Assembly: GCA_002399025.1 (NCBI GenBank)
Contig: DHCV01000019.1
Span: 109,082 to 173,081, forward strand
DNA: 64,000 nucleotides
Direction of reading: 5' to 3'
From: Bacteroidales bacterium UBA4893
Lineage (GTDB): Bacteria; Bacteroidota; Bacteroidia; Bacteroidales; P3
Position 1 is the stretch's first letter, and every line of letters begins with the position of its first letter. This document shows positions 27,574-34,521 of the stretch, piece after piece. A program made the position numbers and the translations under genes. The notes under the pieces are model-generated. The model was given only the letters and a program-made list of their open reading frames with translations, was not told the DNA's origin and made no database searches.

Positions 27574-28878
27574 ATGGATTTAAAACCTTTTATCAGATTA
27601 TACTCTGAAAAATCGAAAACGGCTAAAGTTAAATTTCGCCTCAATATCGAGGGGAAGAGGCTATATATTACTACTGATGTATCTGTAGATGTCAATCTGT
27701 GGGATAATAAGAGAGGGCACCTCAAGGCTAAAGCGGTGATGAGCTATGAGGATAGGACTTCTATTACTAATTCTATCGAAAACTGGAAATCCTGGATAAG
27801 AAGCTCAATTCTTGCTATGCTTGGCAGAAATATTGAGCTTACAAGCGAGAACCTATCCGAAGAGATTAATAGGCTTAGGTATGCTGATAAGAACTCAGTA
27901 AAGAAAAATGACGGCTTCTTCGACCTTATGGATAAGTGGATGGATGAGGTTAAGGTGTCACCTGGAAGGTACAGGCACTACAAAGCTTTAAAGAATATAT
28001 TAAGTCGTTACCAGGCGTATAAGAGAATTTCACGCCCTCGTTTCGAGTTAACTACTAAAGCTCTCAATTCAGACCTGCTACTAGAGGTCGAAGCTTATAT
28101 ACTAAATGAAGGGGAGATAGCGGAGAATATGCCTGAATTATACGAAGGGAGGGCATTTAACCCCAGGAGCCAAAATTACGCATCAGGGCAAATGCGGATA
28201 CTAAGAGCTTTCACACATTGGCTCCAGCTTAAGAAAATCATTGCTGATAACCCTTTCGAGGAGTTCTCGATTAAAGAGGAGATATACGGCACTCCTATTT
28301 ATATAAGCATAGAGGAGAGAAATAAGCTGTATAATTACGATTTCTCCTTTAATAAGGCTTTAGAAACTCAAAGAGATATATTTGTATTTCAATGCCTAAT
28401 TGGATGTCGGGTTAGTGACTTAATGGCTTTAACCAAGAATAGCGTTATTAACGGGGCGATTGAATACATCGCAGGGAAGACTAAAGACAATCTTCCTATT
28501 ACTATTAGAGTACCACTTAACGACACTGCTCAAGATATACTATATAAGTATAGAGGTTACCCAGGAGAGAAGCTGCTGCCTTTTATTTCGGCGACGAAAT
28601 ACAATAAAGCAATAAAGCAAGCTTTTACTATTGCTAAATTAGACCGAACGGTTATAGTTCTTAACCCTGTTACTCGATTACCCGAACAAAAGCCATTGTA
28701 CCAAGTTGTATCTTCCCACACAGCGAGGAAGACCTTTATAGGGAACTTATACAACAAGGTTAAAGACCCTGACCTCATCGCGTCGATGAGCGGGCATGTT
28801 GAAGGCTCGAAGGCTTTTAAACGATATAGAGCTATTGAGGAGGACGTAAAGAAAGAATTAGTTAATATGTTAGATTAG
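27574..28878 (+). CDS. int: Phage tyrosine integrase
   Basis: A 434-residue site-specific recombinase that would join the phage to the tRNA-Arg site. It has an N-terminal arm-binding domain (about 1-95), a SAM-like core-binding domain (about 110-235) and a C-terminal catalytic domain. Catalytic residues are seen in CLIGCRVSDLMALT (Arg near 279), SSHTARKTFIGNL (His and Arg near 382-385), SGHVEGSKAF (His near 407) and FKRYRAI (nucleophile Tyr near 417). The spacing and style match integrases of Bacteroidota phages and conjugative elements. It converges on the small membrane-protein gene, the two stops being adjacent. An excisionase was not identified with certainty; see the helix-turn-helix gene at 32010. 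Confidence 0.95.
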   Translation: MDLKPFIRLYSEKSKTAKVKFRLNIEGKRLYITTDVSVDVNLWDNKRGHLKAKAVMSYEDRTSITNSIENWKSWIRSSILAMLGRNIELTSENLSEEINRLRYADKNSVKKNDGFFDLMDKWMDEVKVSPGRYRHYKALKNILSRYQAYKRISRPRFELTTKALNSDLLLEVEAYILNEGEIAENMPELYEGRAFNPRSQNYASGQMRILRAFTHWLQLKKIIADNPFEEFSIKEEIYGTPIYISIEERNKLYNYDFSFNKALETQRDIFVFQCLIGCRVSDLMALTKNSVINGAIEYIAGKTKDNLPITIRVPLNDTAQDILYKYRGYPGEKLLPFISATKYNKAIKQAFTIAKLDRTVIVLNPVTRLPEQKPLYQVVSSHTARKTFIGNLYNKVKDPDLIASMSGHVEGSKAFKRYRAIEEDVKKELVNMLD

Positions 28879-29115
28879 CTATTTCGACCTATCTGAAATC
28901 TCTAATATTACGTTTGCCAAAGCCCATAAGAATAGTCCGCTTAATGCTGGGATGAGGGACAAACCTATATAAGCAAGGCTTACTTCTTGTCTATACCCTT
29001 CAATATCCGTAGCCGTGAAAGCCTGATAGATCATTACTCCTGTCGCTGCTACTCCTGCAGCTAGTATAAGCATTGCTGTTATTTGCAGAATGCTTTCGGC
29101 TAATGTTGGTTTCAT
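28879..29115 (-). CDS. Small two-helix membrane protein of the prophage
   Basis: A 78-residue protein with two membrane helices, about 12-32 (ITAMLILAAGVAATGVMIY) and 50-70 (IGLSLIPALSGLFLWALANV). No family is recognised. Its start overlaps the stop of the upstream gene by 4 bp, so the two are translationally coupled. It is transcribed against the integrase from a lysogen-type promoter at 29520, which fits a gene expressed in the lysogen; superinfection exclusion is one guess. A holin is less likely, as it lies with the repressor and not with late genes. Confidence 0.65.
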   Translation of the reverse strand: MKPTLAESILQITAMLILAAGVAATGVMIYQAFTATDIEGYRQEVSLAYIGLSLIPALSGLFLWALANVILEISDRSK

Positions 29116-29489
29116 TCTTCTTCGAGTAATTTAACTTCTTCCTCTTCTTTAGCCAAGCAGTACCTTATGCAAAAATATTCAGTAAATACTGCATAACTCT
29201 CTGCGTCCTCATCATAACGGAAGTATTTTATAACATCTTTTCTTAAAGCGCTCCTACTATTTGCCAATTTAATAGGTTCTCCGAAATTATTAATCAGTTG
29301 TACCCAAAGAAATTCTCCACCGTTGCCTTTTCCTTTCAATACTTTTATAGCGTCACCTACTTTGAGAGTATCTCCACAGATAATAACAGGCTCTTTTACT
29401 TTCTTATTATGAATAGTTATATTCCTACCTTGTGAGTAACCTGCCAAGCATACAGCTAATAACCCTATTATTAATATTAATTTTTTCAT
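29112..29489 (-). CDS. Exported prophage protein of unknown function
   Basis: A 125-residue protein with a signal peptide MKKLILIIGLLAVCLAGYSQ; cleavage is expected near YSQG, and the Cys could alternatively make it a lipoprotein though the lipobox fit is poor. The mature part has an SH3-like look (IICGDTLKVGDAIKVLKGKG) and ends in an acidic tail EEEEVKLLEEE. A pair of Cys lies in YFCIRYCLAK. First gene of a two-gene unit with its own promoter. Expression in the lysogen with export to the envelope suggests a host-altering role, but no function is recognised. Confidence 0.7.
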   Translation of the reverse strand: MKKLILIIGLLAVCLAGYSQGRNITIHNKKVKEPVIICGDTLKVGDAIKVLKGKGNGGEFLWVQLINNFGEPIKLANSRSALRKDVIKYFRYDEDAESYAVFTEYFCIRYCLAKEEEEVKLLEEE

Positions 29490-29519
29490 TTCGTTTTAAT
29501 TTTTCGTTTTAATTTTTTG

Positions 29520-29527
29520 CAAATATA
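29520..29527 (-). promoter_or_regulatory. Putative -7 element for the two-gene envelope cassette
   Basis: Minus strand TATATTTG, placed just after the repressor gene, with a leader of about 25 bases rich in the motif ATTAAAACGAA. Confidence 0.45.
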
Positions 29528-29530
29528 CAA

Positions 29531-30211
29531 TTATTTTCTTGCCATTATCATTAACACAATATACCAACCTATTATATCCTCTTTGTTCACCTCAAAAGGA
29601 GGGTAGAGGGTATTGATAGACACGCATTTAACTTTGTTCTCTTCTTCACTTGGGTAGATTTGTTTAATCACCACTCCATTACATGTGTCCAACACAAACA
29701 CTTTCCCCCACTCGATGAACGCTTTCTCATTAATCCTCTTGGTTAGTAGTAAACATCCTTCCGGATAGTCAGGCTTCATGCTATCCCCCGATAACGGTAT
29801 TACTAAATCCACACCTTTAATAGGCACAACGACATTTTCTAAATCCCACTCTCTTATGGAGTCAGTAAAACCCGTTAGAGTCCCTGCCATAGCAGACACA
29901 GGCAATTGAGGGGCGTAATACACGGCTTCCGTTTTTGTTGGTTGAGAGGTAACGTCTTTAGTGGCCTCATCTTTGATGTATTTTGTCATTCTCTTAATAG
30001 ACTCCCCCTTACCTGTCAGAAGAAAAACAGAGCTGATTCCGAACTCTTCCTCCCATTTTTCTGCTGTTTTCTTCCCAAACGCTCTCCCATTAAGTAGTTT
30101 ACTAATTAGCGGTTGTGATACTCCTAATACTTTAGCCATTTCTTCTTGCATATTAGGCTTAACGATTCTTTTTAATTCTTCACTAATTTTGGATATAACA
30201 ATTTTTGTCAT
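29531..30211 (-). CDS. CI/LexA-like phage repressor with S24 self-cleavage domain
   Basis: A 226-residue lysogeny repressor. An N-terminal helix-turn-helix (about 20-45, MQEEMAKVLGVSQPLISKLL) is followed by a linker and a C-terminal LexA/Peptidase S24 domain. The cleavage site is probably Ala109-Gly110 in SAMAGTL, the catalytic Ser144 is in LSGDSMKPDYPEG, and the Lys183 general base is in GVVIKQIYP. All parts for RecA-stimulated self-cleavage are present, so induction by DNA damage is expected. It is divergent from a small membrane-protein gene 38 bp away. The operator and its own promoter were not clearly identified. Confidence 0.93.
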   Translation of the reverse strand: MTKIVISKISEELKRIVKPNMQEEMAKVLGVSQPLISKLLNGRAFGKKTAEKWEEEFGISSVFLLTGKGESIKRMTKYIKDEATKDVTSQPTKTEAVYYAPQLPVSAMAGTLTGFTDSIREWDLENVVVPIKGVDLVIPLSGDSMKPDYPEGCLLLTKRINEKAFIEWGKVFVLDTCNGVVIKQIYPSEEENKVKCVSINTLYPPFEVNKEDIIGWYIVLMIMARK

Positions 30212-30218
30212 ATATTTG
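30188..30218 (+). promoter_or_regulatory. Strong promoter inside the first codons of the repressor gene, pointing away from it
   Basis: TTTG (30188-30191), exactly 19 bp, then TATATTTG (30211-30218): a perfect Bacteroidota promoter on the plus strand. The -33 box lies inside the repressor coding sequence and the -7 box starts on its initiation codon. It would drive the 99-residue membrane-protein gene at 30250, with a leader of about 27 bases. Confidence 0.7.
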
Positions 30219-30249
30219 CATTTTATTATTAACCTAAAATTTATTTGTT

Positions 30250-30549
30250 ATGTGCATTTTAAATTCATTCCCAAATTTGCTGCCTGGCATTAGTATCGTG
30301 CTGTTAGGTGTTAGTGTTGTTCTCTTAGCTATTAATAATATAGTTGAGGGCAGGAAGTTAAGAGCGTTAGGGAAAGAGAACGATGTTCAAAGCAAGAAAA
30401 TACGCAAATTAGAGCTACATATTATGAAACAACTAAAAGAGCAAGACCCCAAGGGATATATTGATTTTCTAGAGAGCAGACTCTTTCACGTGCGTATCGA
30501 CCCTAATGTTAAAGATCCTAGTCCTTTAGCTCCTCCTTCTGAGACCTAA
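30250..30549 (+). CDS. Small membrane-anchored coiled-coil protein, divergent from the repressor
   Basis: A 99-residue protein with one N-terminal membrane helix (GISIVLLGVSVVLLAINNIV, about 16-35), then a charged helical segment likely to form a coiled coil (GRKLRALGKENDVQSKKIRK) and a proline-rich tail. No family is recognised. It occupies the place of Cro in lambda-like regions but has no DNA-binding motif. The perfect promoter at 30188-30218 supports its being a real gene. It ends 1 bp before a convergent gene. Confidence 0.6.
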   Translation: MCILNSFPNLLPGISIVLLGVSVVLLAINNIVEGRKLRALGKENDVQSKKIRKLELHIMKQLKEQDPKGYIDFLESRLFHVRIDPNVKDPSPLAPPSET

Positions 30550-30550
30550 G

Positions 30551-30922
30551 CTATTTTAATATTTCTTTTGCTAAATAAACTATTGTCATTAAAGAAACTA
30601 AAAGCCCTGCTAATGATATTAGCCATTTAGTTCTTTTATTAAGAAGAGTCTTCTTTTTATATTTAGTCATTTCCTTGAGTAGTGTTTGGTAGTCTTTAGC
30701 TTTCCCTTCTTCTAACACTTTATCGGACTTATGGAAGGGAAAATTACCACTACTTTCTTTAGTTAGGATGCCCTCTTGCTGTAATTCCTTAAAGAGTGTC
30801 TCGTCTTCCTCTTTATTAAGCTCTCCAAACTTAATAAAATACCCTTCTGAAATTTCGTTATCGTCCGATTGTAAATAGTCGTTTACGGCTTTTATTACTT
30901 CTTTAGATTTTTTATTGCCCAT
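30551..30922 (-). CDS. Hypothetical prophage protein with C-terminal membrane anchor
   Basis: A 123-residue protein: an acidic and basic N-terminal domain (about 1-95) and a C-terminal membrane helix (WLISLAGLLVSLMTIVYLAK, about 100-119). The N-terminal part has a winged-helix-like rhythm (DETLFKELQQEGILTKE), which might bind DNA or a partner at the membrane; this is only a shape argument. It is divergent from the early genes with 225 bp between, holding the early promoter and operator. No clear -7 box was found for it. Confidence 0.6.
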   Translation of the reverse strand: MGNKKSKEVIKAVNDYLQSDDNEISEGYFIKFGELNKEEDETLFKELQQEGILTKESSGNFPFHKSDKVLEEGKAKDYQTLLKEMTKYKKKTLLNKRTKWLISLAGLLVSLMTIVYLAKEILK

Positions 30923-30988
30923 TTATTTAATTTTTTTCTTTCTGTTTTTCAGTCTTTTATAATCTTAACGGTTGTTAAAAAACGTTAA

Positions 30989-31015
30989 TTATGACTTATA
31001 GTGTCATAATATGAC
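30989..31015. promoter_or_regulatory. Inverted-repeat operator upstream of the early promoter
   Basis: TTATGAC (30989-30995), 7 bp, GTCATAA (31003-31009), then a third half-site TATGAC (31010-31015). The array sits over the -33 region of the promoter at 31027. It is the best operator candidate for the phage repressor or another regulator. A second, looser pair AACG...CGTT lies just upstream (about 30967-30985). Confidence 0.55.
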
Positions 31016-31026
31016 TAAAATGGTTA

Positions 31027-31034
31027 TATCTTTG
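31027..31034 (+). promoter_or_regulatory. Putative early lytic promoter (-7 element)
   Basis: TATCTTTG fits TAnnTTTG. It heads the long run of plus-strand early genes and leaves a leader of about 110 bases that contains a possible 10-codon reading frame (ATG at 31066, stop at 31096-31098). Confidence 0.55.
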
Positions 31035-31119
31035 CCGTGTAATTCTGATATTGACATCTAAGCCAATGGCAAAATTACATTTTAAACGGCAAATATAGTG
31101 ATAATGTTACAGTTTGTCA

Positions 31120-31151
31120 AGTAAATAACGAATAAAACGAAAAAACGATGA
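31120..31151 (+). repeat. 32-bp leader repeat, copy 1
   Basis: This 32-bp stretch, ending in the start codon of the gene at 31148, is repeated without change at 31337-31368, again ending in a start codon. The core is ataaaacgaaaaaacg before the ATG. Confidence 0.9.
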
Positions 31152-31345
31152 CCGCACAAGAACAAATTCAAAGACTGAATCAAAGATTAGTAGAATTAGC
31201 GAATAAATACGATTGCACAAAAAAGGCAAGAGCAGCAATGGATATGAGAGGGCAAAATAGCTCTCATTTATACCAAGAACTAATAGCAATCGAAAGAGAA
31301 ATGAAATCCACTCAAGAAAAGAGGGATTCTTTAATTAGTAAATAA
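31148..31345 (+). CDS. Small coiled-coil early protein
   Basis: A 65-residue, all-helical, highly charged protein (IQRLNQRLVELANKY, ELIAIEREMKSTQEKRDSL) with no recognised family. First gene of the early transcript. Its start is preceded by the A-rich 32-bp leader repeat and not by a Shine-Dalgarno sequence. Its stop codon lies within the second copy of that repeat. Confidence 0.6.
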   Translation: MTAQEQIQRLNQRLVELANKYDCTKKARAAMDMRGQNSSHLYQELIAIEREMKSTQEKRDSLISK

Positions 31346-31368
31346 CGAATAAAACGAAAAAACGATGA
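31337..31368 (+). repeat. 32-bp leader repeat, copy 2
   Basis: Identical to 31120-31151 and 217 bp downstream of it. It carries the stop codon of the previous gene and the ATG of the next (31365). Confidence 0.9.
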
Positions 31369-31592
31369 AACATCTTAGAAACGGAAAAGAAGAAGGAATG
31401 TATGATATAGTTGATTTGAGCACAACTCAACTTAATGTTATCTGCTTTCTATTAGAAACACTTGATAACAGGTGTTTCACAGAAGAAGCCGGAGAGTTTT
31501 ACGGAAATGATAATTTCGCTGTGAAACTTAACGCAGAACAAAGAAAAGCTCTAAGCGACTTTGTAGCAGAACTAAGACCTAATAAAGACTGA
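31365..31592 (+). CDS. Small early protein of unknown function
   Basis: A 75-residue acidic protein (STTQLNVICFLLETLDNRCF) with no recognised motif or membrane segment. It shares its translation leader with the previous gene and probably its expression. Followed after 8 bp by the next early gene. Confidence 0.55.
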   Translation: MKHLRNGKEEGMYDIVDLSTTQLNVICFLLETLDNRCFTEEAGEFYGNDNFAVKLNAEQRKALSDFVAELRPNKD

Positions 31593-31600
31593 ACCGCTAT

Positions 31601-31951
31601 ATGAATGCTAAACTGCACGAATTAATAACCCTCCTTAGAGATAAGGAGGGAGAGGTTAAGGAGATTGAGGTTCTTCTTACCGGAGATGATATAAAGGTTA
31701 AGGTTAAATACTTCTCCGAAGCTGAAAAACACAGAAAACAATCTAAAACTTTTATTGAAGCTATGCAATTATATGACAACCTGCCTGCTGAGTTCACATG
31801 GAAAGAGGCTAAGCAAATAAGCCGTAAGGCTCATAACACTCAACTCTCAAGGCTTCTGAGCAATGAGGAGTATTTCATTAAAGTATCACAAGGGAATTAC
31901 AAGAAAGTAAATAGAAACTACGGAGGTATCGACCAAGTGCCTAACTCTTAG
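31601..31951 (+). CDS. Early protein of unknown function with basic helical C-terminus
   Basis: A 116-residue protein. The N-terminal half is acidic; the C-terminal half (PAEFTWKEAKQISRKAHNTQ, then LLSNEEYFIKVSQGNYKKV) resembles a winged-helix DNA-binding fold in its pattern, but I do not recognise a family. Its last codons and stop form the 5' strand of the tRNA-like element at 31945-31987. Confidence 0.6.
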   Translation: MNAKLHELITLLRDKEGEVKEIEVLLTGDDIKVKVKYFSEAEKHRKQSKTFIEAMQLYDNLPAEFTWKEAKQISRKAHNTQLSRLLSNEEYFIKVSQGNYKKVNRNYGGIDQVPNS

Positions 31952-31987
31952 AATGGTTGTAGAGTGGTTCAATTCCACTCCTAAGAG
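31945..31987 (+). ncRNA. tRNA top-half-like element A (acceptor-like stem plus T-arm)
   Basis: Seen: CTCTTAG (31945-31951) pairs perfectly with CTAAGAG (31981-31987). Directly against the 3' strand lies a hairpin GAGTGG-TTCAATT-CCACTC (31962-31980) whose loop fits the tRNA T-loop consensus (G53, TTC, A57, A58, C61). The 10 bases AATGGTTGTA bridge where the D and anticodon arms would be. So a 13-bp stacked minihelix like the top half of a tRNA can form in the early mRNA. A related element lies at 35111. Function unknown; chance folding is not excluded. Confidence 0.35.
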
Positions 31988-32009
31988 CAAAATCAAAAAC
32001 GGAAAAACA

Positions 32010-32333
32010 ATGGCTAAACAAGCACAAACACCAACATTAGAGGATTTTATTGCGAGCAACACCTCAAGTCAGCTGATTATGGTTAGATATGACGACCTTA
32101 AGAGGTGGGCTGAAAGCCTTTTAGAGATAAGAGATAAGACCTTAAGGGCGAATATAGATGAGGTTTATTTATCAACAGAGCAACTGTCTGAGCAGTTTTC
32201 TCTAAGCCCTACCACTATCTTCGATTACGAGAAAAGAGGTGTTATAAGGGCTTACCGCTTCGCTAAGGGGGGCAAGAAAGTTTACAAGAAATCAGAAATT
32301 ATAGCCTTACTCGAGGCTCCTAAAATAGATTAA
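32010..32333 (+). CDS. Helix-turn-helix (MerR/excisionase-like) DNA-binding protein
   Basis: The product is 107 residues from the ATG at 32010, which has an A-rich leader like its neighbours; the longer in-frame start at 31953 would read through the tRNA-like element. The C-terminal part shows the excisionase/MerR-type fold: YLSTEQLSEQFSLSPTTIFD, then YEKRGVIRAYRFAKGGKKVY and the KSEIIALL helix. In Bacteroidota elements such proteins act as excisionases or small regulators. It could be the Xis partner of the integrase, but it lies 3 kb away among early genes. Confidence 0.75.
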   Translation: MAKQAQTPTLEDFIASNTSSQLIMVRYDDLKRWAESLLEIRDKTLRANIDEVYLSTEQLSEQFSLSPTTIFDYEKRGVIRAYRFAKGGKKVYKKSEIIALLEAPKID

Positions 32334-32336
32334 AAT

Positions 32337-32594
32337 ATGGAAAGAAAGTATGAGTTCAGCAGAGGCTGGCAAAAAATCCAAAATACCTATGGCAAGAGGG
32401 TTCAAGCCGAAGTTAAGAAGGAACTAATGGGGGTTATCGGTATCAATAACCGAAATTCTTGGGGCTTGTGGAAATCCGGAGTTTTCTCCGACACTATCAA
32501 GTTAGCCCAATTAGAGGGTATAATTGCTGTATTTGCAAAGTACGGGGTTAAGAGAAAGCACATTTGGGGTAAAGAAGACACAACAAACGAATAA
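32337..32594 (+). CDS. Small early protein, possibly a Cro-like regulator
   Basis: An 85-residue basic protein starting 3 bp after the previous gene. The pattern FGINNRNSWGLWKSGVFSDT (as GINNRNSWGLWKSG) and the following helix (IKLAQLEGIIAVFAKYGV) look like phage antirepressor or Cro-type small DNA-binding proteins, but no firm family match is claimed. Its position in the early operon fits a regulatory role. Confidence 0.55.
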   Translation: MERKYEFSRGWQKIQNTYGKRVQAEVKKELMGVIGINNRNSWGLWKSGVFSDTIKLAQLEGIIAVFAKYGVKRKHIWGKEDTTNE

Positions 32595-32605
32595 ACGATT
32601 ATAAA

Positions 32606-32881
32606 ATGGCACAAAATGATTTAAACGAAAACAGGTGGGAGATGATAACCCACCACAATGAGGGCTTACATGAGTTCAAATTCGACGATTGCCCAGATGT
32701 AAAATGCGTCATCGACGATGCTACTGACATCCTTAAGCTAATTGTAAGAGGAGAAGTAGTCAACGAGTTCAACTATGTAGAGCAGTTCGGAGGCATAGGC
32801 TTAACGCACGAAGACTCCAAGCTCGAAGCTTATCTTAACGTGATAAGCCGCACTATTCAATCAGGATTAATCTATTCATGA
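32606..32881 (+). CDS. Early protein of unknown function
   Basis: A 91-residue acidic protein (pattern HEFKFDDCPDVKCVIDDATD) of no recognised family, predicted to be a small mixed alpha-beta domain. Its leader has the AAACGA-type A-rich motif of the neighbouring early genes. Confidence 0.5.
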   Translation: MAQNDLNENRWEMITHHNEGLHEFKFDDCPDVKCVIDDATDILKLIVRGEVVNEFNYVEQFGGIGLTHEDSKLEAYLNVISRTIQSGLIYS

Positions 32882-32918
32882 GTTACAAATTACAAATTAA
32901 AACAAAAAACGTTCAAAA

Positions 32919-33353
32919 ATGAGACAATTAAATTTAAACCTCAACATTAAGTTGAGTCCTACTCCTGAGTTTATACAGCTTGCGAGTATGTTGATAGAGG
33001 GGCTTAAAGACCTCTCTACTGGAGACCCTGACGCTCCTTTCATCCAGGTAGAAGAACAAGTGTCAGAAAAGCCTAAAGCTGTTGCCACACCTAAGACTAA
33101 GGCAAAAGCTGTTGTTGAAGAAGTGAAAGCAGCAGAACCTGCTCCCGTTCCCGAAGTAGAGGAAAGCGATAACGATGAGTTATCAGCCGAAAGCCTCAGA
33201 GCTTTAGTAATAACTAAAGCAAAACAAAGTGAAGCCATTAAAGACCTTATTAGTGCTACTATTAAGTCTTACGGCGTGGCTAACGTTACGCAGATAGCCA
33301 CTTTACCTGAGGATAAGAGAAAGGCATTTCGTAATACAATATTGGCTTTATAG
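32919..33353 (+). CDS. Early protein with Ala/Pro/Lys linker and C-terminal helical domain
   Basis: A 144-residue protein in three parts: a short N-terminal segment (about 1-45), a disordered Ala-Pro-Lys-Glu linker (about 46-88, VATPKTKAKAVVEEVKAAEP), and a C-terminal domain (SLRALVITKAKQ...IKDLISATIKSYGVANVTQI). That C-terminal pattern occurs in small phage proteins near replication genes; the function is not known to me. It ends 2 bp before the DUF2800 gene, so it belongs with the replication module. Confidence 0.6.
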   Translation: MRQLNLNLNIKLSPTPEFIQLASMLIEGLKDLSTGDPDAPFIQVEEQVSEKPKAVATPKTKAKAVVEEVKAAEPAPVPEVEESDNDELSAESLRALVITKAKQSEAIKDLISATIKSYGVANVTQIATLPEDKRKAFRNTILAL

Positions 33354-33355
33354 TT

Positions 33356-34495
33356 ATGGCAGCACACGCAATACTTGGGGCTTCGAGCTCCCATAAATGG
33401 CTTAACTGCCCTCCTTCAGCTAGATTAGAGGAACAATTTGAAAACCCTACTAGTGTATACGCTGAAGAGGGCACGTTAGCCCATTCACTTGGTGAGGCTT
33501 TAATTTCCAACGATAGTAAAGCTATTAAAGAGATAAAGGGGAACCCTCTTTACAACTCTGACATGCAACAACACTGCGAAGATTACAGTGACTTTGTTTT
33601 AGAGCTCTTGAATGAGGCTAAAGCAATTACTCCTGATGCTTCCCTATTACTTGAACAACGCTTGGATTTCTCTAAGTGGGTAGAAGAGGGATTTGGAACT
33701 GGTGACGCTGTAATAGTAGCTGACGGAGTAATGAGAATTATCGACCTTAAGTACGGTCAAGGCGTTGAGGTTTCGGCTCACGAAAATACGCAAATGATGC
33801 TCTATGCTCTTGGTGCATACAACTCCTTTGAGATGTTATACGACATCAAAAGCATTATAATGACTATCTATCAACCGAGAATTAAGAACTATTCTTCTTA
33901 TGAGATATCAGTTGTTGATCTACTTACCTGGGCTGTTAACGTGCTTGTACCAGCAGCTAAATTAGCTTATGAAGGTAAAGGTGCTTATAAAGCTGGAGAG
34001 CATTGTAGATTTTGCAGAGCTAAGCACTTATGTAAGGCGTTGGCAGAATATAACCTTGAGCCTACTGAGCCAGAGATGAAGCCCTCAGAGCTATTAAACG
34101 ATGAGGAGATAATCAATATACTTAACAGAGCTGATAGTATTAAGAAGTGGCTTTCTTCTGTGGAAGAATATGCATTTGCTGAGGCTCTTAATGGTAAGAA
34201 GTGGGAAGGATATAAGCTTGTTGAGGGTAGAAGTAATAGAACTTATTCAGACCCGGACAAGGTGGCTGATACTCTTATTAATGCGGGCATAGACCAGGCT
34301 CTTATCTACGAAAAGAAAATCAAAACTATTACGGCATTAGAGAAAGACTTAGGAAAGAAGCCTTTCAACGAAATAGTCGGAGAGTTAATTATTAAACCTG
34401 CCGGTAAACCTACCCTAGTTCCTGAGGGGGACAAACGCCCTGAGTGGAATAGTGCGGATGGTGCGGCAGAAGATTTTAAAAATGTAAATATTTAG
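33356..34495 (+). CDS. DUF2800 family, PD-(D/E)XK-type (Cas4/RecB-like) nuclease
   Basis: A 379-residue protein typical of phage replication modules. Seen: the N-terminal ASSSHKWLNCPPSARLEEQF, the EEGTLAHSLGEAL helix, the nuclease core GTGDAVIVADGVMRIIDLKY (Asp, then the D-L-K triad) with YGQGVEVSAHENTQMMLYAL, and a Cys cluster HCRFCRAKHLCKAL as in RecB/Cas4 iron-sulfur nucleases. Inferred role: 5' or single-strand exonuclease in phage recombination or replication. The following DUF2815 protein is its usual partner. Confidence 0.88.
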   Translation: MAAHAILGASSSHKWLNCPPSARLEEQFENPTSVYAEEGTLAHSLGEALISNDSKAIKEIKGNPLYNSDMQQHCEDYSDFVLELLNEAKAITPDASLLLEQRLDFSKWVEEGFGTGDAVIVADGVMRIIDLKYGQGVEVSAHENTQMMLYALGAYNSFEMLYDIKSIIMTIYQPRIKNYSSYEISVVDLLTWAVNVLVPAAKLAYEGKGAYKAGEHCRFCRAKHLCKALAEYNLEPTEPEMKPSELLNDEEIINILNRADSIKKWLSSVEEYAFAEALNGKKWEGYKLVEGRSNRTYSDPDKVADTLINAGIDQALIYEKKIKTITALEKDLGKKPFNEIVGELIIKPAGKPTLVPEGDKRPEWNSADGAAEDFKNVNI

Positions 34496-34521
34496 TACAA
34501 AACGTTTAAAAACAGACAGAA

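Noticed and set aside
31953..32009. N-terminal extension of the helix-turn-helix protein from the ATG at 31953
   Set aside because: The extension reads through the tRNA-like element and lacks a leader; the ATG at 32010 has the typical A-rich phage leader and gives a complete domain.
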